Shown: positions 7,318-16,436 of the stretch, one piece after another | Layout: every line of letters starts with the position of its first letter | How positions within the stretch are numbered: the first letter of the stretch is position 1 | Origin: CALJIC01 sp039805565 | Lineage (GTDB): Bacteria; Chloroflexota; Chloroflexia; Chloroflexales; Roseiflexaceae | Direction: 5' to 3' | Length of the DNA stretch: 26,220 bases | NCBI GenBank assembly: GCA_039805565.1 | Contig: JBDLTZ010000205.1 | Span: 1 to 26,220 of the forward strand | Notes under the pieces: model-generated | Databases searched by the model: none | Told to the model about the DNA's origin: nothing | Seen by the model: only the letters and a program-made list of their open reading frames with translations | Made by a program: the position numbers and the translations under genes

Positions 7318-9049
7318 TGCCGGCTCCTGAATGCGCGAGCGTTGATGATCGCTCGTCGGCGGGGGCCGCCTGACGGCGGCGCTGAAGCTCTGCGCGCGTG
7401 GTGCGCTCAGTCTGCTCCCGGAGGGCCTCGCACTCACGCAGATGCTCGCCCGAACGCTCCAGGGCGGCCAGGTCTGCCTGAAGGCTGGCGATCTGGGCAT
7501 TGAGCGTCAGCCGCCGCCGCTCAAGCTCTTGCTGGCGCAGCTCGAACTCTTGCCTGCGGCGCAGCTCCTCGGCATGTTCGGCGGCCTCTGCGGCCAGACG
7601 GGCCGTGCCGGTCAGCACACTGCCGCTACCGCTGTAGACACTGGCCAGGCTCAGGCCGCTGTCGGAGATCAGCAGCTCGCGAATCTGGTTGGAGTGCCCA
7701 ATCCCACGCGCCTTGAGCACGTAGAGCCCGCAGTTGCGCTCGCCGTTGGCCTCCAGGTTACGCAGCAGCAGCCAGGTGTCCACCAGCGACGAGACGCCAA
7801 CCTCGCTCTGCTCGGCGCTGCCATTCGTGCTGGTCAGGCTGGTGCAGAGCGTCGTGATCTGGCGGGCCTTGAAGCTGTCGAGGAGCCGCGCCAGCATGGC
7901 CGTGATATCGAGCAGGCCTCCTGCCGGGCCGAAGGTGGTGATCGGGTCGATTACCAGCACCTGGGGCGCGAAGCTGCGCACGGCGTCGAGCATACGCATC
8001 AGGTGCATCTCAAGGCCGTGGAGGGTTGGTCGCGCGCTGACGAAGTGCAGCAGGCCGGCCTCAACCCAGGGGCGCAGGTCGAGGCCGATCGCGCGCATGT
8101 TCCGCATGAGCTGGGCCGGTGACTCCTCGAAGCAGAAGGCCAACCCACGCTCGCCGCGCCGGCAGGCTGCGTCAAGGAAGGTCATCGCAAGGCTGGTCTT
8201 GCCGGTGCCGGCCGTGCCGCTGATGAGCACGCTGGAGCCGCGGTACAATCCCTGGCCGCCGAGCATGGCGTCGAGCTGGGGCATGCCGGTCGAGACCCGC
8301 TCGTCGGAGGCGCGGTGCTCCAGCCCGAGTGCGGTGATCGGCAGCAGTGCGAGCCCGTGCTCGCCGATGACAAACGGGTACTCGTTGGTGCCGTGGGTCG
8401 AGCCACGATACTTGATCACGCGCAGGCGCCGGGTCGAGACCTGCTCGTGGATGCGGTGGTCCAGCAGGAGCACACAGTCGGCGACGTACTCCTCGATGCC
8501 GTGGCGGGTCAGGGCGCCCTCGCCGCGCTCGGCGGTCACCACGGCGGTGAGGCCGCGCTCCTTGAGCCAGCGGAAGAGCCGGCGCAGCTCGGCGCGCAGG
8601 ATGGCCTGGTTGGGGAAGGCGGCGAAGAGCGCCTCGAGGGTGTCGAGCACAATGCGCTTCGCGCCGATCTGGTCGATCAGGAGCCCGAGGCGCAGGAAGA
8701 GCCCCTCCAGATCATACTCGCCGACCTCCTCGATCTCGCTCCGTTCGATCTGAATCGAGTCGATGTACAGCAGCCCCCGGGCCTCGATCGCGGCCAGATC
8801 GTAGCCGAGCGAGGCGGTGTTCCGCCTCAGCTCGTCGGCGTTCTCCTCGAAGGCGATAAAGAGGCCCGGCTCGCCGTACTCCGTCGCCCCGCGCACCAGA
8901 AACTCCATGCCGAAGAGGGTCTTGCCGCTGCCGGCGCTGCCGCTGACCAGGCTGGGCCGCCCGCGCGGCAGGCCGCCGCCGACGATCGAGTCGAACCCCT
9001 CGATACCGGTCGGCGTCTTGCCCAGGGTTTCAGAAGGCACGTCGCTCAT
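7310..9049 (-). CDS. kaiC: KaiC double-domain RecA-like ATPase with coiled-coil tail
   Basis: A 579-residue KaiC with two RecA-like domains. CI has P-loop GSAGSGKT at 37-44 and catalytic Glu pair 68-69 (FEEN). CII has GTAGTGKT at 278-285 and Glu pair 308-309 (FEES). The segment SEVGVSSLVDTWLLLRN at 415-431 aligns with the Ser431-Thr432 autophosphorylation site of cyanobacterial KaiC, so Ser420-Ser421 are the likely phosphosites. After about residue 475 the KaiA-binding tail is replaced by a strongly charged coiled coil (about 490-560), giving roughly 60 residues more than the usual 519. No kaiA is seen. AGGAG lies 6 nt before the ATG. It is a hexameric ATPase/autokinase, probably acting as a timer or energy sensor with the downstream KaiB. 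Confidence 0.95.
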   Translation of the reverse strand: MSDVPSETLGKTPTGIEGFDSIVGGGLPRGRPSLVSGSAGSGKTLFGMEFLVRGATEYGEPGLFIAFEENADELRRNTASLGYDLAAIEARGLLYIDSIQIERSEIEEVGEYDLEGLFLRLGLLIDQIGAKRIVLDTLEALFAAFPNQAILRAELRRLFRWLKERGLTAVVTAERGEGALTRHGIEEYVADCVLLLDHRIHEQVSTRRLRVIKYRGSTHGTNEYPFVIGEHGLALLPITALGLEHRASDERVSTGMPQLDAMLGGQGLYRGSSVLISGTAGTGKTSLAMTFLDAACRRGERGLAFCFEESPAQLMRNMRAIGLDLRPWVEAGLLHFVSARPTLHGLEMHLMRMLDAVRSFAPQVLVIDPITTFGPAGGLLDITAMLARLLDSFKARQITTLCTSLTSTNGSAEQSEVGVSSLVDTWLLLRNLEANGERNCGLYVLKARGIGHSNQIRELLISDSGLSLASVYSGSGSVLTGTARLAAEAAEHAEELRRRQEFELRQQELERRRLTLNAQIASLQADLAALERSGEHLRECEALREQTERTTRAELQRRRQAAPADERSSTLAHSGAGNE

Positions 9050-9099
9050 CGCTCGCTCCTATTGCTCGTGAGCTCCAAGCCCATATCGCGCCACAGCGC

Positions 9100-11055
9100 T
9101 CATACAGCCGTCTCAGGCCCAAGGAGAATCCTGAGGGCTGCATCAAGGGCGGCGCGGGTGATGGGCTTCTGAAGGAAGCATCGCGGGCGCAGTTCGCTGT
9201 GCCGAGCGGCAACCTCCTCGATGGCGTAGCCGCTCATCAGCGCGATCGGGAGCGTTGGGCGGAGCTGGCAGATCGCACGCATCAGCTCCGGGCCGGAGAT
9301 CCCCGGCATGGTCAGATCGAGAAAGACCCCGTCGATCTGCGGGCCATCGGCGGCGAGCAGCGCGAGGCCGGCGGCGCCGTCGGTTGCCGAGTAGACACGA
9401 AAGCCGAGGCGCTCCAGCATGCGCATAAGCACGGCGCGCATCTCGGGCTCATCGTCGATGACCAGGAGCGCCGGACACTGCTGAGCGGGGGCGGAGGCCG
9501 CGCCGGGAGCGACTGCCACCGGAGGGGCGGTCGCGGCGATGGGCCCAACGCTCACCGGCAGGTAGACTCGAAATGTCGTCCCGGCCCCGGGAGCGCTGTC
9601 CACATCGATCGCCCCCCCGTGGGCGCGCACGATCCCATACACCGCGGCAAGACCCAGCCCGTGCCCGTCGCGCTTCGTCGTGAAGAAGGGCTCAAAGATC
9701 TTCGCCCGGGCGTCCTGTCCTATGCCGCACCCGCTGTCGCGCACGGTGACACAGACGTAGGGGCCGGCGACGATCTGCTCACCCAGATGCATGTCGGCGG
9801 CCTGGGCCGGCGTGAGTGGCAGCTCCTCGGTACGCACGAGGATCGTCCCAGGCTCCTCACCGAGCGCCTCCAGCGCATTGGTCAGCAGATTCAAGATCAC
9901 CTGATTCAGCTGCGTGACATCGCCCAATACGAGCGGCAGCTCCTCGCTCAGCTCAAGGGTGAGCGAGACCCGGTTGGCCAAGCGCCCACGGAGCAGCCTG
10001 GTCAGATCGCGCACAATCGTATTGAGCAGGATAGGGCGGATCACACTGTGGCCGTGCCCCGCATAGGTGAGCAGCTGTGCCGTGAGATCGCCTGCACGCT
10101 GGAGCCCGTAGCAGGCCTGTCGGAGCGTTTCAAGCGCCTCGCTTCCCGGCGCGAGTTGCTCCTCGGTAAGCTGCACATAGCCCAGGACGCTCGTCAGGAT
10201 ATTGTTGAAGTCGTGGGCGATCCCGCCGGCCAGAATGCCCAGGCTCTCCAGGCGCTGGGTCTCCAGCATCTTCCGCTCCAGCCGCCGTCGCTCCGCCTCG
10301 GCGTTGTGACGCTCCGTCACGTCGCGGAAGGCCACCACGATGCCATAGAGCGAGCCGCGCTCGTCTTTGATCGGCGCGACGGTGTTCTCGATCGGTCGGA
10401 GCACGCCATCGCGCACCACGAGGAGTGCCTCCCCTGGCGGGAGCGGCAACACGTCTGCAGAGCCTGCAGCCTTCGCGGGGTCGGCCGGGGCGGCGCCCTG
10501 GATGAGGAAGATCTCGGGGAGCGGCTGCCCCAGCGCCTCCTCAGCCGACCAGCCGCTGATCTGCTCGGCGCGTGGGTTCAGGTAGGTGACCTGGTGGGCG
10601 GTGTCGGTGACAATCACCCCGTCGTCGATGCTGCGCAGGATGGTGGCGAACAGGCGCTCCCTGGCCTGCAGCTGGCGGTCACTGGCACTCTTCGCCAGCG
10701 CCAGCTGTACCGTGATCGTAAGCTCGCGCTCGTTGAACGGCTTGAGGATGTAGCCGTAGGGGCTCGTCGCCTGGGCGTGCGCGATCGTCGCCTCGTCGGC
10801 GTGCGCGGTCAGGAAGATCACCGGGATCGCGTCATGCTCCTGGAGCCACTCCGCGACGGTAAAGCCGTTCGAGTCATCGGCGAGACGAATATCGAGCAGC
10901 ACCAGATCGGGGCGCGCCGCCGCGATCGCCGCCAGGGCCTCTTCGCTCGTCGCGGCAACGGCCGGCACGGAGTAGCCGAGATCCTCGAGCAGATAGGTTA
11001 GATCGCGGGCGATAAGCACCTCATCTTCGACGATCAGGATCGATGCACTACTCAT
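9100..11055 (-). CDS. REC-PAS-HisKA-HATPase-REC hybrid histidine kinase
   Basis: A 651-residue soluble hybrid kinase. The N-terminal receiver has acidic pair Glu10-Asp11, phosphoacceptor Asp55, Thr83 and Lys105. A PAS domain spans about 130-250, followed by the dimerisation helix LESLGILAGGIAHDFNNIL with His281. The HATPase domain has N-box NQVILNLLTNALEAL and EPFFTTK. After an Ala/Pro linker comes a second receiver with LLVIDDEPEM, phosphoacceptor in GVFLDLTMPG and Lys in FLQKPI. The ATG overlaps the stop of the upstream kinase by four bases, with AAAGG 7 nt before it. An N-terminal receiver suggests it takes phosphate from another kinase, such as the HisKA_2 protein just upstream, while the C-terminal receiver passes it on. 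Partners are inferred from gene order. Confidence 0.93.
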   Translation of the reverse strand: MSSASILIVEDEVLIARDLTYLLEDLGYSVPAVAATSEEALAAIAAARPDLVLLDIRLADDSNGFTVAEWLQEHDAIPVIFLTAHADEATIAHAQATSPYGYILKPFNERELTITVQLALAKSASDRQLQARERLFATILRSIDDGVIVTDTAHQVTYLNPRAEQISGWSAEEALGQPLPEIFLIQGAAPADPAKAAGSADVLPLPPGEALLVVRDGVLRPIENTVAPIKDERGSLYGIVVAFRDVTERHNAEAERRRLERKMLETQRLESLGILAGGIAHDFNNILTSVLGYVQLTEEQLAPGSEALETLRQACYGLQRAGDLTAQLLTYAGHGHSVIRPILLNTIVRDLTRLLRGRLANRVSLTLELSEELPLVLGDVTQLNQVILNLLTNALEALGEEPGTILVRTEELPLTPAQAADMHLGEQIVAGPYVCVTVRDSGCGIGQDARAKIFEPFFTTKRDGHGLGLAAVYGIVRAHGGAIDVDSAPGAGTTFRVYLPVSVGPIAATAPPVAVAPGAASAPAQQCPALLVIDDEPEMRAVLMRMLERLGFRVYSATDGAAGLALLAADGPQIDGVFLDLTMPGISGPELMRAICQLRPTLPIALMSGYAIEEVAARHSELRPRCFLQKPITRAALDAALRILLGPETAV

Positions 11056-13676
11056 AGCAGTACCTTTCCCGTTCCAAGCGTGGCGCGCTGAGGAGGAGGC
11101 GGTGCGTGAGCGGGAAAGGCGATAGTGATGCGTGTACCTGCGCTGCCATCGACCATGATCGTGCCACGGAGTTGGCGGACGAGATCGTGAACGAGCTGCA
11201 TGCCGAGCGAGGGCCTTCGCAGGCCCGGCTCAGCGCCTGGTAGTCCGACGCCCGTATCCCAGATCCGAAGGGTGATCTGCTCCGGCACCTCGCACGCGAG
11301 TGTAATGCCGATCACCCCCCGGCGCCCGTCGGGGAAGGCGTACTTGAAGCTGTTGGAAAGCAGCTCGTGGATGATCAGCCCACAGGGAATGGCCTGATCC
11401 AGGCTCAGCCAGAAGTCGGTCGCAGTCACCTGCAGGTCGATCTGCTCCGGGTGAGTTGTGTAGATGTGGGCAAGGTGACGGCTCAGTTGCTGGACGTAGG
11501 TCGATGCGTTAATCAAGGCGAGGTCGTCAGCCTGGTAGAGCAGTTCGTGGACGAACGCCATAACCTCGACCCGCTGGCGGCTCTCGCGGAGCGCGGCTGT
11601 GGCCGCCACGTCGTGAAGCTGGCGGCCCTGGAGCCGCAGCAGGCTGACCACAACCTGGAGGTTATTTTTGACCCGGTGGTGGATCTCCTTCAGCATCGTC
11701 TCACGCTCGGCCAGCGTTCTCCGCAGTGTCTGGTCCATCACGGTGCGCTGGGTGATATCGCTGTAGACGACGACCACCCCGTAGCCGCTCAGCGGCATCG
11801 GCGTCGCCGTCACGCTGAGCCAGGTCGTCTCGCCCGCCGCCCGTACCACACCTATCTCGACATCGGTGATCAGCCGCTGCTCACGCATGGCGCGCACGCC
11901 TGCGTACTCGTCGCTCGGCATCATGCTGCCATCTGGCCGAATAACCTGCCACGCCGCGCTATCCAGGCGCCGTTGCCGGTGTTCGTCACGGCTCAGACCA
12001 AGCAGGCGCTCCGACGCCGGGTTGACGTCTGTGATCTGCCCATCGGCATTCACGATCGACACACCGATCGGCAGCACCTGAAATAGCGTTGTGTAGATGA
12101 GGTCGCGCTCACGGAGCGCCTCCTCCAGCTGTTTGCGCTCGGTGATATCTTGCAGCGTACCGCGCACCCCGACGACGACGCCCTGGCGCGCTTCGATCTC
12201 GCCCTGCGCCCGCACCCAGATCTGCTGCCCTTTCGCCGTGATTATGGGCAGCTCGAGGTCCCAGGGCGCGGCATTCTGGCTCGCCCAGGTGCGCATGTCC
12301 GCAGAAGCCGCGCGGGCCGCAGGTGGGAAAAAGGCGAGCGTTCGCTCCACCGACGGCTGCGCCCCAGGGTCCAGCGCGTGGATGCAACAGGTCTCGTCAG
12401 ACCAGGAGGGCGTCATGGTGGCCAGGTCAAGGCTCCAGCCGCCGATCTTCGCCATCTGGCCGATGTGCCGCAACTGCGCTTCACTCTGCCGGATCTGCCG
12501 TTCGGCGCGAGTCTGCTCGCTCGTGTCTTCGGTCACGGCCATACCCGCGATAATACGGCCGTCAGCGACGGAGACCGGGACGAAGCGCATCCGATAGGTC
12601 TGCTCGTCGAGGGCATATTCCATGGTGCGCTGCTCACCGGCGAGCGCGGCCCGGTAGGCTGCGGCAAGGGGCTCAGCGTGCTCCGCCGGCATCACCTCCC
12701 AGAGTGTGCGGCCAACCATCGCCTGCGCATCATAGCCATGACGACTCAGGGCCTGGCCCTCGGCCAGGAGGTAGCGCAGATCCTGGTCGAACATCAGCAC
12801 GGTGATGTTGGGCAGGTGCTGTACCAGGGTGCGGTAGCGGGCCTCACGCACGGCCAGCGCCTGCGCCTGCTCGGCGAGCTGGCTGTTGAGCGCCCGCAGC
12901 TCGCGGGTACGCACATCGACGCGCTGCTCGAGCTCGTCGTGGGCGGCGCGAAGCGCCTGCTCGGCAAGCTGTTGCTCCGTCGCGTCGCGCATCACCGTGG
13001 TGTAGCCGATCAGCCGCCCGCCCGGCTCGGTGAGCCGGGCGAGCACCGAGGTGGCCCAGAAGCGCGAGCCATCCTTGCGCACCCGCCAGCCTTCGTCGGC
13101 GTAACGCCCGGCCGTCGCGCCCTGCTGGAGCGCCAGTGCAGGGATGCCGGCAGCCACGGCGTCGGGCGTGTAGAAGTGCGTCAGCTCCTGGCCGACGATC
13201 TCGGCGGCGCTGTAGCCGGTGATCCGCGTGGCGCCTGCGTTCCAGCTGGCCACGCGCCCGCTCTGGTCAAGCAGCAGAATGGCGTAGTCGGGCACGCCAT
13301 CGATAATGGTGTGCAGCTCGGCCTCCTGCTTCTGGGCGCGGCGAGCCGTAGACTGGAGTCTGTCGATGAGCAAACTAATCAGCGCCCCCTCGATACAAAA
13401 CATGCTCAGGCGCAAGCTGTGGCCGGCCAGGCTCACCTGGAGGTCGCCGCCGATCTGGAAGAACAGGGTGACCGCGATCAAGCTGAAGGCTGTGGCAAGT
13501 AGGCCGCCCCTGGCCCCACCGAGCCAGGCGCTCAGCAGCACGGCGGCAGTAAAGGCCAGAAAGGGCGTCTCGAACTTCAGCAGCGGGATAAGCGCCAGGT
13601 TGAACCCCAGCGCGACGAACGGCGTCACGAGCGGAGCGCTGGCAGCCAGGAGGCGCTGTACGGTGCTGCGAGGCAT
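11052..13676 (-). CDS. Membrane DUF4118-multi-PAS-HisKA_2 histidine kinase
   Basis: An 874-residue sensor kinase. Residues 1-110 carry about four hydrophobic segments arranged like the DUF4118 domain of KdpD-type kinases, including the GGARGGLLAT turn. At least four PAS domains follow: near 120-235 (ITGYSAAEIVGQELTHFY), 280-390, 400-510 (with GGWSLDLATMTPSWSDE) and 520-645. The HisKA_2 helix KEIHHRVKNNLQ is at 663-674, with HATPase N-box IIHELLSNSFKYAFP. The start is taken as ATG 13676, with GAGGAGG 8 nt upstream. A GTG at 13679 directly before it is possible. The upstream gene stops at 13680, so the two are contiguous. PAS domains often bind heme, flavin or small ligands, but none can be assigned here. 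Confidence 0.9.
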   Translation of the reverse strand: MPRSTVQRLLAASAPLVTPFVALGFNLALIPLLKFETPFLAFTAAVLLSAWLGGARGGLLATAFSLIAVTLFFQIGGDLQVSLAGHSLRLSMFCIEGALISLLIDRLQSTARRAQKQEAELHTIIDGVPDYAILLLDQSGRVASWNAGATRITGYSAAEIVGQELTHFYTPDAVAAGIPALALQQGATAGRYADEGWRVRKDGSRFWATSVLARLTEPGGRLIGYTTVMRDATEQQLAEQALRAAHDELEQRVDVRTRELRALNSQLAEQAQALAVREARYRTLVQHLPNITVLMFDQDLRYLLAEGQALSRHGYDAQAMVGRTLWEVMPAEHAEPLAAAYRAALAGEQRTMEYALDEQTYRMRFVPVSVADGRIIAGMAVTEDTSEQTRAERQIRQSEAQLRHIGQMAKIGGWSLDLATMTPSWSDETCCIHALDPGAQPSVERTLAFFPPAARAASADMRTWASQNAAPWDLELPIITAKGQQIWVRAQGEIEARQGVVVGVRGTLQDITERKQLEEALRERDLIYTTLFQVLPIGVSIVNADGQITDVNPASERLLGLSRDEHRQRRLDSAAWQVIRPDGSMMPSDEYAGVRAMREQRLITDVEIGVVRAAGETTWLSVTATPMPLSGYGVVVVYSDITQRTVMDQTLRRTLAERETMLKEIHHRVKNNLQVVVSLLRLQGRQLHDVAATAALRESRQRVEVMAFVHELLYQADDLALINASTYVQQLSRHLAHIYTTHPEQIDLQVTATDFWLSLDQAIPCGLIIHELLSNSFKYAFPDGRRGVIGITLACEVPEQITLRIWDTGVGLPGAEPGLRRPSLGMQLVHDLVRQLRGTIMVDGSAGTRITIAFPAHAPPPPQRATLGTGKVLL

Positions 13677-13679
13677 CAC

Positions 13680-15158
13680 CTATGCCTCCTCGACCGTTTG
13701 GGTCACTGCGAGGGCCGGGTGCGCGACACGGATGCAGTTGCGCCCCGCACGCTTCGCCTGATACAGCGCGGCGTCGGCGCGCCGTAGCGCATCGGCCACA
13801 TCGCTGGACTGATCGGTGATCACTACAATGCCGGCCGAGATCGAGATCGGCGGGAGGAGCTGCTGATCGTAGAGGACGCGCATGGCCTGCACCTGCTGCC
13901 GGATCGCCTCGGCGCGCGTGAAGGTCGCCGCCTCCGGCGCCGAGGGCAGGACGAGCACGAACTCCTCACCGCCATAGCGGCAGACAATATCCTCTGTGCG
14001 CACGACTGTCTGCAGCAGCCGGCTCAGCGCACGCAGGACCATATCGCCTGCAGCATGCCCCCAGGTGTCGTTGATCTGTTTGAAGTGATCGATGTCGAGG
14101 AAGATCAGGCCGATCGGGTGGTTGCTGCGCGCGGCGCGGCTCTGCTCCTGGGCGAGGATCTCCTCCAGGTAGCGCCGGTTGTATAGCCCGGTCAGCGCGT
14201 CGTGGGCAGCCTGCTCGCGCAGCGCCTCGCGCATGCGAATGTTCGCGAGGCCCAGGGCCGCCTGCTCAGCCAGGGCGACCGCGAGCCGGCTGCACGCGGC
14301 GGTGGCGGCGGCCGCCAGGAGCGGATCGCCGCTCTGAGGGAGGCGCATGTGGAGCACGCCACATACTCCCTCTTCACCGCTCAGCGGCACACAGATTGTC
14401 TGGTGCAGGGTATCGAGCGGCGCAAAGACACTGGTGCAGCAGTGCGCCTCCGCCTCCTTCAGCATGACCCTGCCGTGGCGCAGCGCCCAGCAGCCCCCGG
14501 GCTGCAGCGATGGATAGCTCGCTGCGCTGGCGCCCCACCGCGCGACCGCCTCCATCGCAGCCTGGTTGGTACGCTGGATGTAGAGCACGCCGTCGGCGTC
14601 GGCGAAGAGGTGTCGCCCGGTCTCGACAATGACCGCATAGCACTCCTCAACCGAGGTGCAGCGGAGCAGGGCGCCGCCGAGCGCGCTCAGCGCGACCACC
14701 TCCGTGGTGCGCTGCTCGAGCGCCGCTACCGAGGCCCGCAGCTCGCGATTGGCCTGCTGGAGCGCCTGCTCACTGGCCTTGAGCTGCTGCTCCAGCTGAT
14801 GCTTATGCAGAGCGACCTCCAGCGTGCTGAGGAGCGCCTGCTCGTCGAACGGCTTGATCACGTAGCCGAAGGGGCCGGTTGTAGCCGCGCGCTGCACGGT
14901 GTGGCGATCTGCGTGGGCGGTGAGGTAGACAAACGGCAGCTGAAAGCGCTCGCGCAAGATCTGCCCGATGGAGATCCCATCATGTTCGCCGCGGAGATGG
15001 ATATCGAGCAGCACGATGTCGGGCCGCGCTGCCTCGGCCACAGCCAGCACATCCTCGGCCGTATCGACGATGCCGGCGATCGTGTGGCCGACGTTTTCCA
15101 GGATGGCGGCGATGTCGTGGGCGACGAGCGCTTCATCTTCGGCGATGAGAATGTTCAT
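13680..15158 (-). CDS. REC-GAF-GGDEF diguanylate cyclase response regulator
   Basis: A 492-residue protein that should make cyclic di-GMP from two GTP. The receiver (1-120) has Asp52, Thr80 and Lys102. A coiled-coil linker at 118-152 leads to a GAF domain (about 155-300), then the GGDEF domain with NDTWGHAAGD, the active site GGEEF at 396-400 and an intact RxxD inhibitory I-site (RTED, 387-390) five residues before it, as in PleD. The cyclase should therefore be active and feedback-inhibited. No EAL or HD-GYP domain is attached. Its stop abuts the start of the DUF4118 kinase, which could phosphorylate this receiver. The ATG has only a weak AAAGAAG upstream. Confidence 0.95.
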   Translation of the reverse strand: MNILIAEDEALVAHDIAAILENVGHTIAGIVDTAEDVLAVAEAARPDIVLLDIHLRGEHDGISIGQILRERFQLPFVYLTAHADRHTVQRAATTGPFGYVIKPFDEQALLSTLEVALHKHQLEQQLKASEQALQQANRELRASVAALEQRTTEVVALSALGGALLRCTSVEECYAVIVETGRHLFADADGVLYIQRTNQAAMEAVARWGASAASYPSLQPGGCWALRHGRVMLKEAEAHCCTSVFAPLDTLHQTICVPLSGEEGVCGVLHMRLPQSGDPLLAAAATAACSRLAVALAEQAALGLANIRMREALREQAAHDALTGLYNRRYLEEILAQEQSRAARSNHPIGLIFLDIDHFKQINDTWGHAAGDMVLRALSRLLQTVVRTEDIVCRYGGEEFVLVLPSAPEAATFTRAEAIRQQVQAMRVLYDQQLLPPISISAGIVVITDQSSDVADALRRADAALYQAKRAGRNCIRVAHPALAVTQTVEEA

Positions 15159-15205
15159 CGGCGCTTCTTTGCCATCAACGAGGGCGCCCGGGCCTATGGG
15201 CGCTG

Positions 15206-15595
15206 TTACGGAAATGTGCGACGAGCGAGGGATGCGATCACGGGAAGCACGTCGCGATGGAGCATGTCACTGCTGAGGCAACAGTCGGCGCCGGCCGCAA
15301 GCGCGGCCTGCTGGTACTCCGCGATCCCCTGCTGGGCGAGCGTGATAATGCCGAGCGCGGGAAGCATCGCCCGCAGGGGCGCGATCAGGCCAAGGGCCGC
15401 CGGCGTGTTGCCGTTCAGGCCGAGCAGCACAATCTGCGGTTTGCGCACGGCCGCGAGCGCCAGGGCGTCATCGCAGCGGAACACCGCGCCAACCACCACA
15501 AGCCCCTGAGGGCGCTGCTGCTCGAGAAAGCGCACGACCATCTGGAGAAAGGCCGGGTGGTGATCGACCACAAGGACTGAGATGTTCGCTTCCAT
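15206..15595 (-). CDS. Stand-alone degenerate (pseudo-)receiver
   Basis: A 129-residue single-domain protein with clear receiver architecture: SVLVVDHHPAFLQ at 6-18 and the phosphorylation-loop strand PQIVLLGLNG at 53-62. However, the phosphoacceptor Asp is Gly59, the second acidic residue is His12, and the conserved Lys (usually in a VSKD-like motif) is Ser in CCLSSDM. Phosphotransfer by the normal mechanism is therefore unlikely. The start at 15595 is chosen because the fold begins there. An in-frame ATG at 15688 would add 31 residues of low-complexity character, and no strong ribosome binding site decides the matter. It lies 47 nt before the diguanylate cyclase. Pseudo-receivers in CikA and KaiA act as protein-binding domains, which is a plausible role here but inferred. 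Confidence 0.8.
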   Translation of the reverse strand: MEANISVLVVDHHPAFLQMVVRFLEQQRPQGLVVVGAVFRCDDALALAAVRKPQIVLLGLNGNTPAALGLIAPLRAMLPALGIITLAQQGIAEYQQAALAAGADCCLSSDMLHRDVLPVIASLARRTFP

Positions 15596-15785
15596 CGCCG
15601 CGTACCATCCCTGCACCGGAAAATCCGGAGCTGACGATAGGATGCGACGACGACCACGCTGTCGCTGAAGCACCCTGGATGTCAGCATAGCGAGCGGCAG
15701 AGCTGCGCGCTAGCGTAGAGGTACGATTGTGCGAGCGGGAAGGATACGATCGTTTGGGCTGGGGATGGGCGAAGGCCAGGCGAGG

Positions 15786-16436
15786 TTAGTCGAGGGTGAT
15801 GATGCCACGCTTGATAGCGTAGCGGATCAGGTCAGTCTGGTGCCGCAGGTCGAGCTTGTGCAGGATGTTTGTCCGATAGGTCTCGACGGTACGCACACTG
15901 AGCGAAAGGCGCGCGGCGATCTCGGTGGAGGTCATTCCGGCTGCGACCAGCTGGAGCACGCTGCGCTCACGCGCGGAGAGCAGCTCGTAGGGGTCATCAA
16001 CGGCGGCATCGGCGTGCACATAGCCCTCTATCAGGCGCTCGGAGAGGGCGCTGCTGAGATAGCGGCGGTGAGCGGCCGCCTCGCGCACGGCCTGGACAAA
16101 CTCGGTGGCCTGCGCCTCCTTCAAGACATAGGCAACCGCGCCGGCGCGCAGGGCATCGCGGACGTAGACGTCGTCGGCGTGCATTGAGAGCACGACGACG
16201 CGCGTCTGTGGCGTACCGGCGCGCACCGCGCGGATAACCTCGATACCGCCCATCCCGGGCATCATCAGGTCGACGACCAGCACGTCCGGCACGAGTCTGG
16301 CGACGAGCGCGATGGCCGTGGGCCCGTCGGCGGCCTCCCCAACGACCGTACAGGCCAGCTCGTGCTCAAGCAGGCTGCGCAGCCCCTGGCGCATCACGTG
16401 GTGGTCGTCGGCCAGCACGATCGACAGCGTGCTCAT
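15786..16436 (-). CDS. NarL/FixJ-type response regulator
   Basis: A 216-residue DNA-binding regulator. The receiver has acidic residues Asp10-Asp11, phosphoacceptor Asp56 (VLVVDLMMPG), Ser in VVVLSMHADD and Lys in YVLKEA. The C-terminal LuxR-type helix-turn-helix (about 148-210) reads LSARERSVLQLVAAGMTSTE then VRTVETYRTNILHKL. Its ATG overlaps the stop of the HisKA_3 kinase by four bases, so the two form a classical kinase-regulator pair like NarX-NarL. A 190-nt gap separates it from the next gene downstream, which could hold a second promoter. Target genes cannot be read from the sequence. Confidence 0.95.
   Translation of the reverse strand: MSTLSIVLADDHHVMRQGLRSLLEHELACTVVGEAADGPTAIALVARLVPDVLVVDLMMPGMGGIEVIRAVRAGTPQTRVVVLSMHADDVYVRDALRAGAVAYVLKEAQATEFVQAVREAAAHRRYLSSALSERLIEGYVHADAAVDDPYELLSARERSVLQLVAAGMTSTEIAARLSLSVRTVETYRTNILHKLDLRHQTDLIRYAIKRGIITLD

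Noticed and set aside
9199..11001. Very long plus-strand open frame of 600 codons opposite the hybrid kinase, with similar ones at 5237-6706, 12150-13502, 14202-15509 and 23080-24918.
   Set aside because: They lie antisense to clear family proteins, have no domain motifs, and are expected in GC-rich codon-biased DNA.
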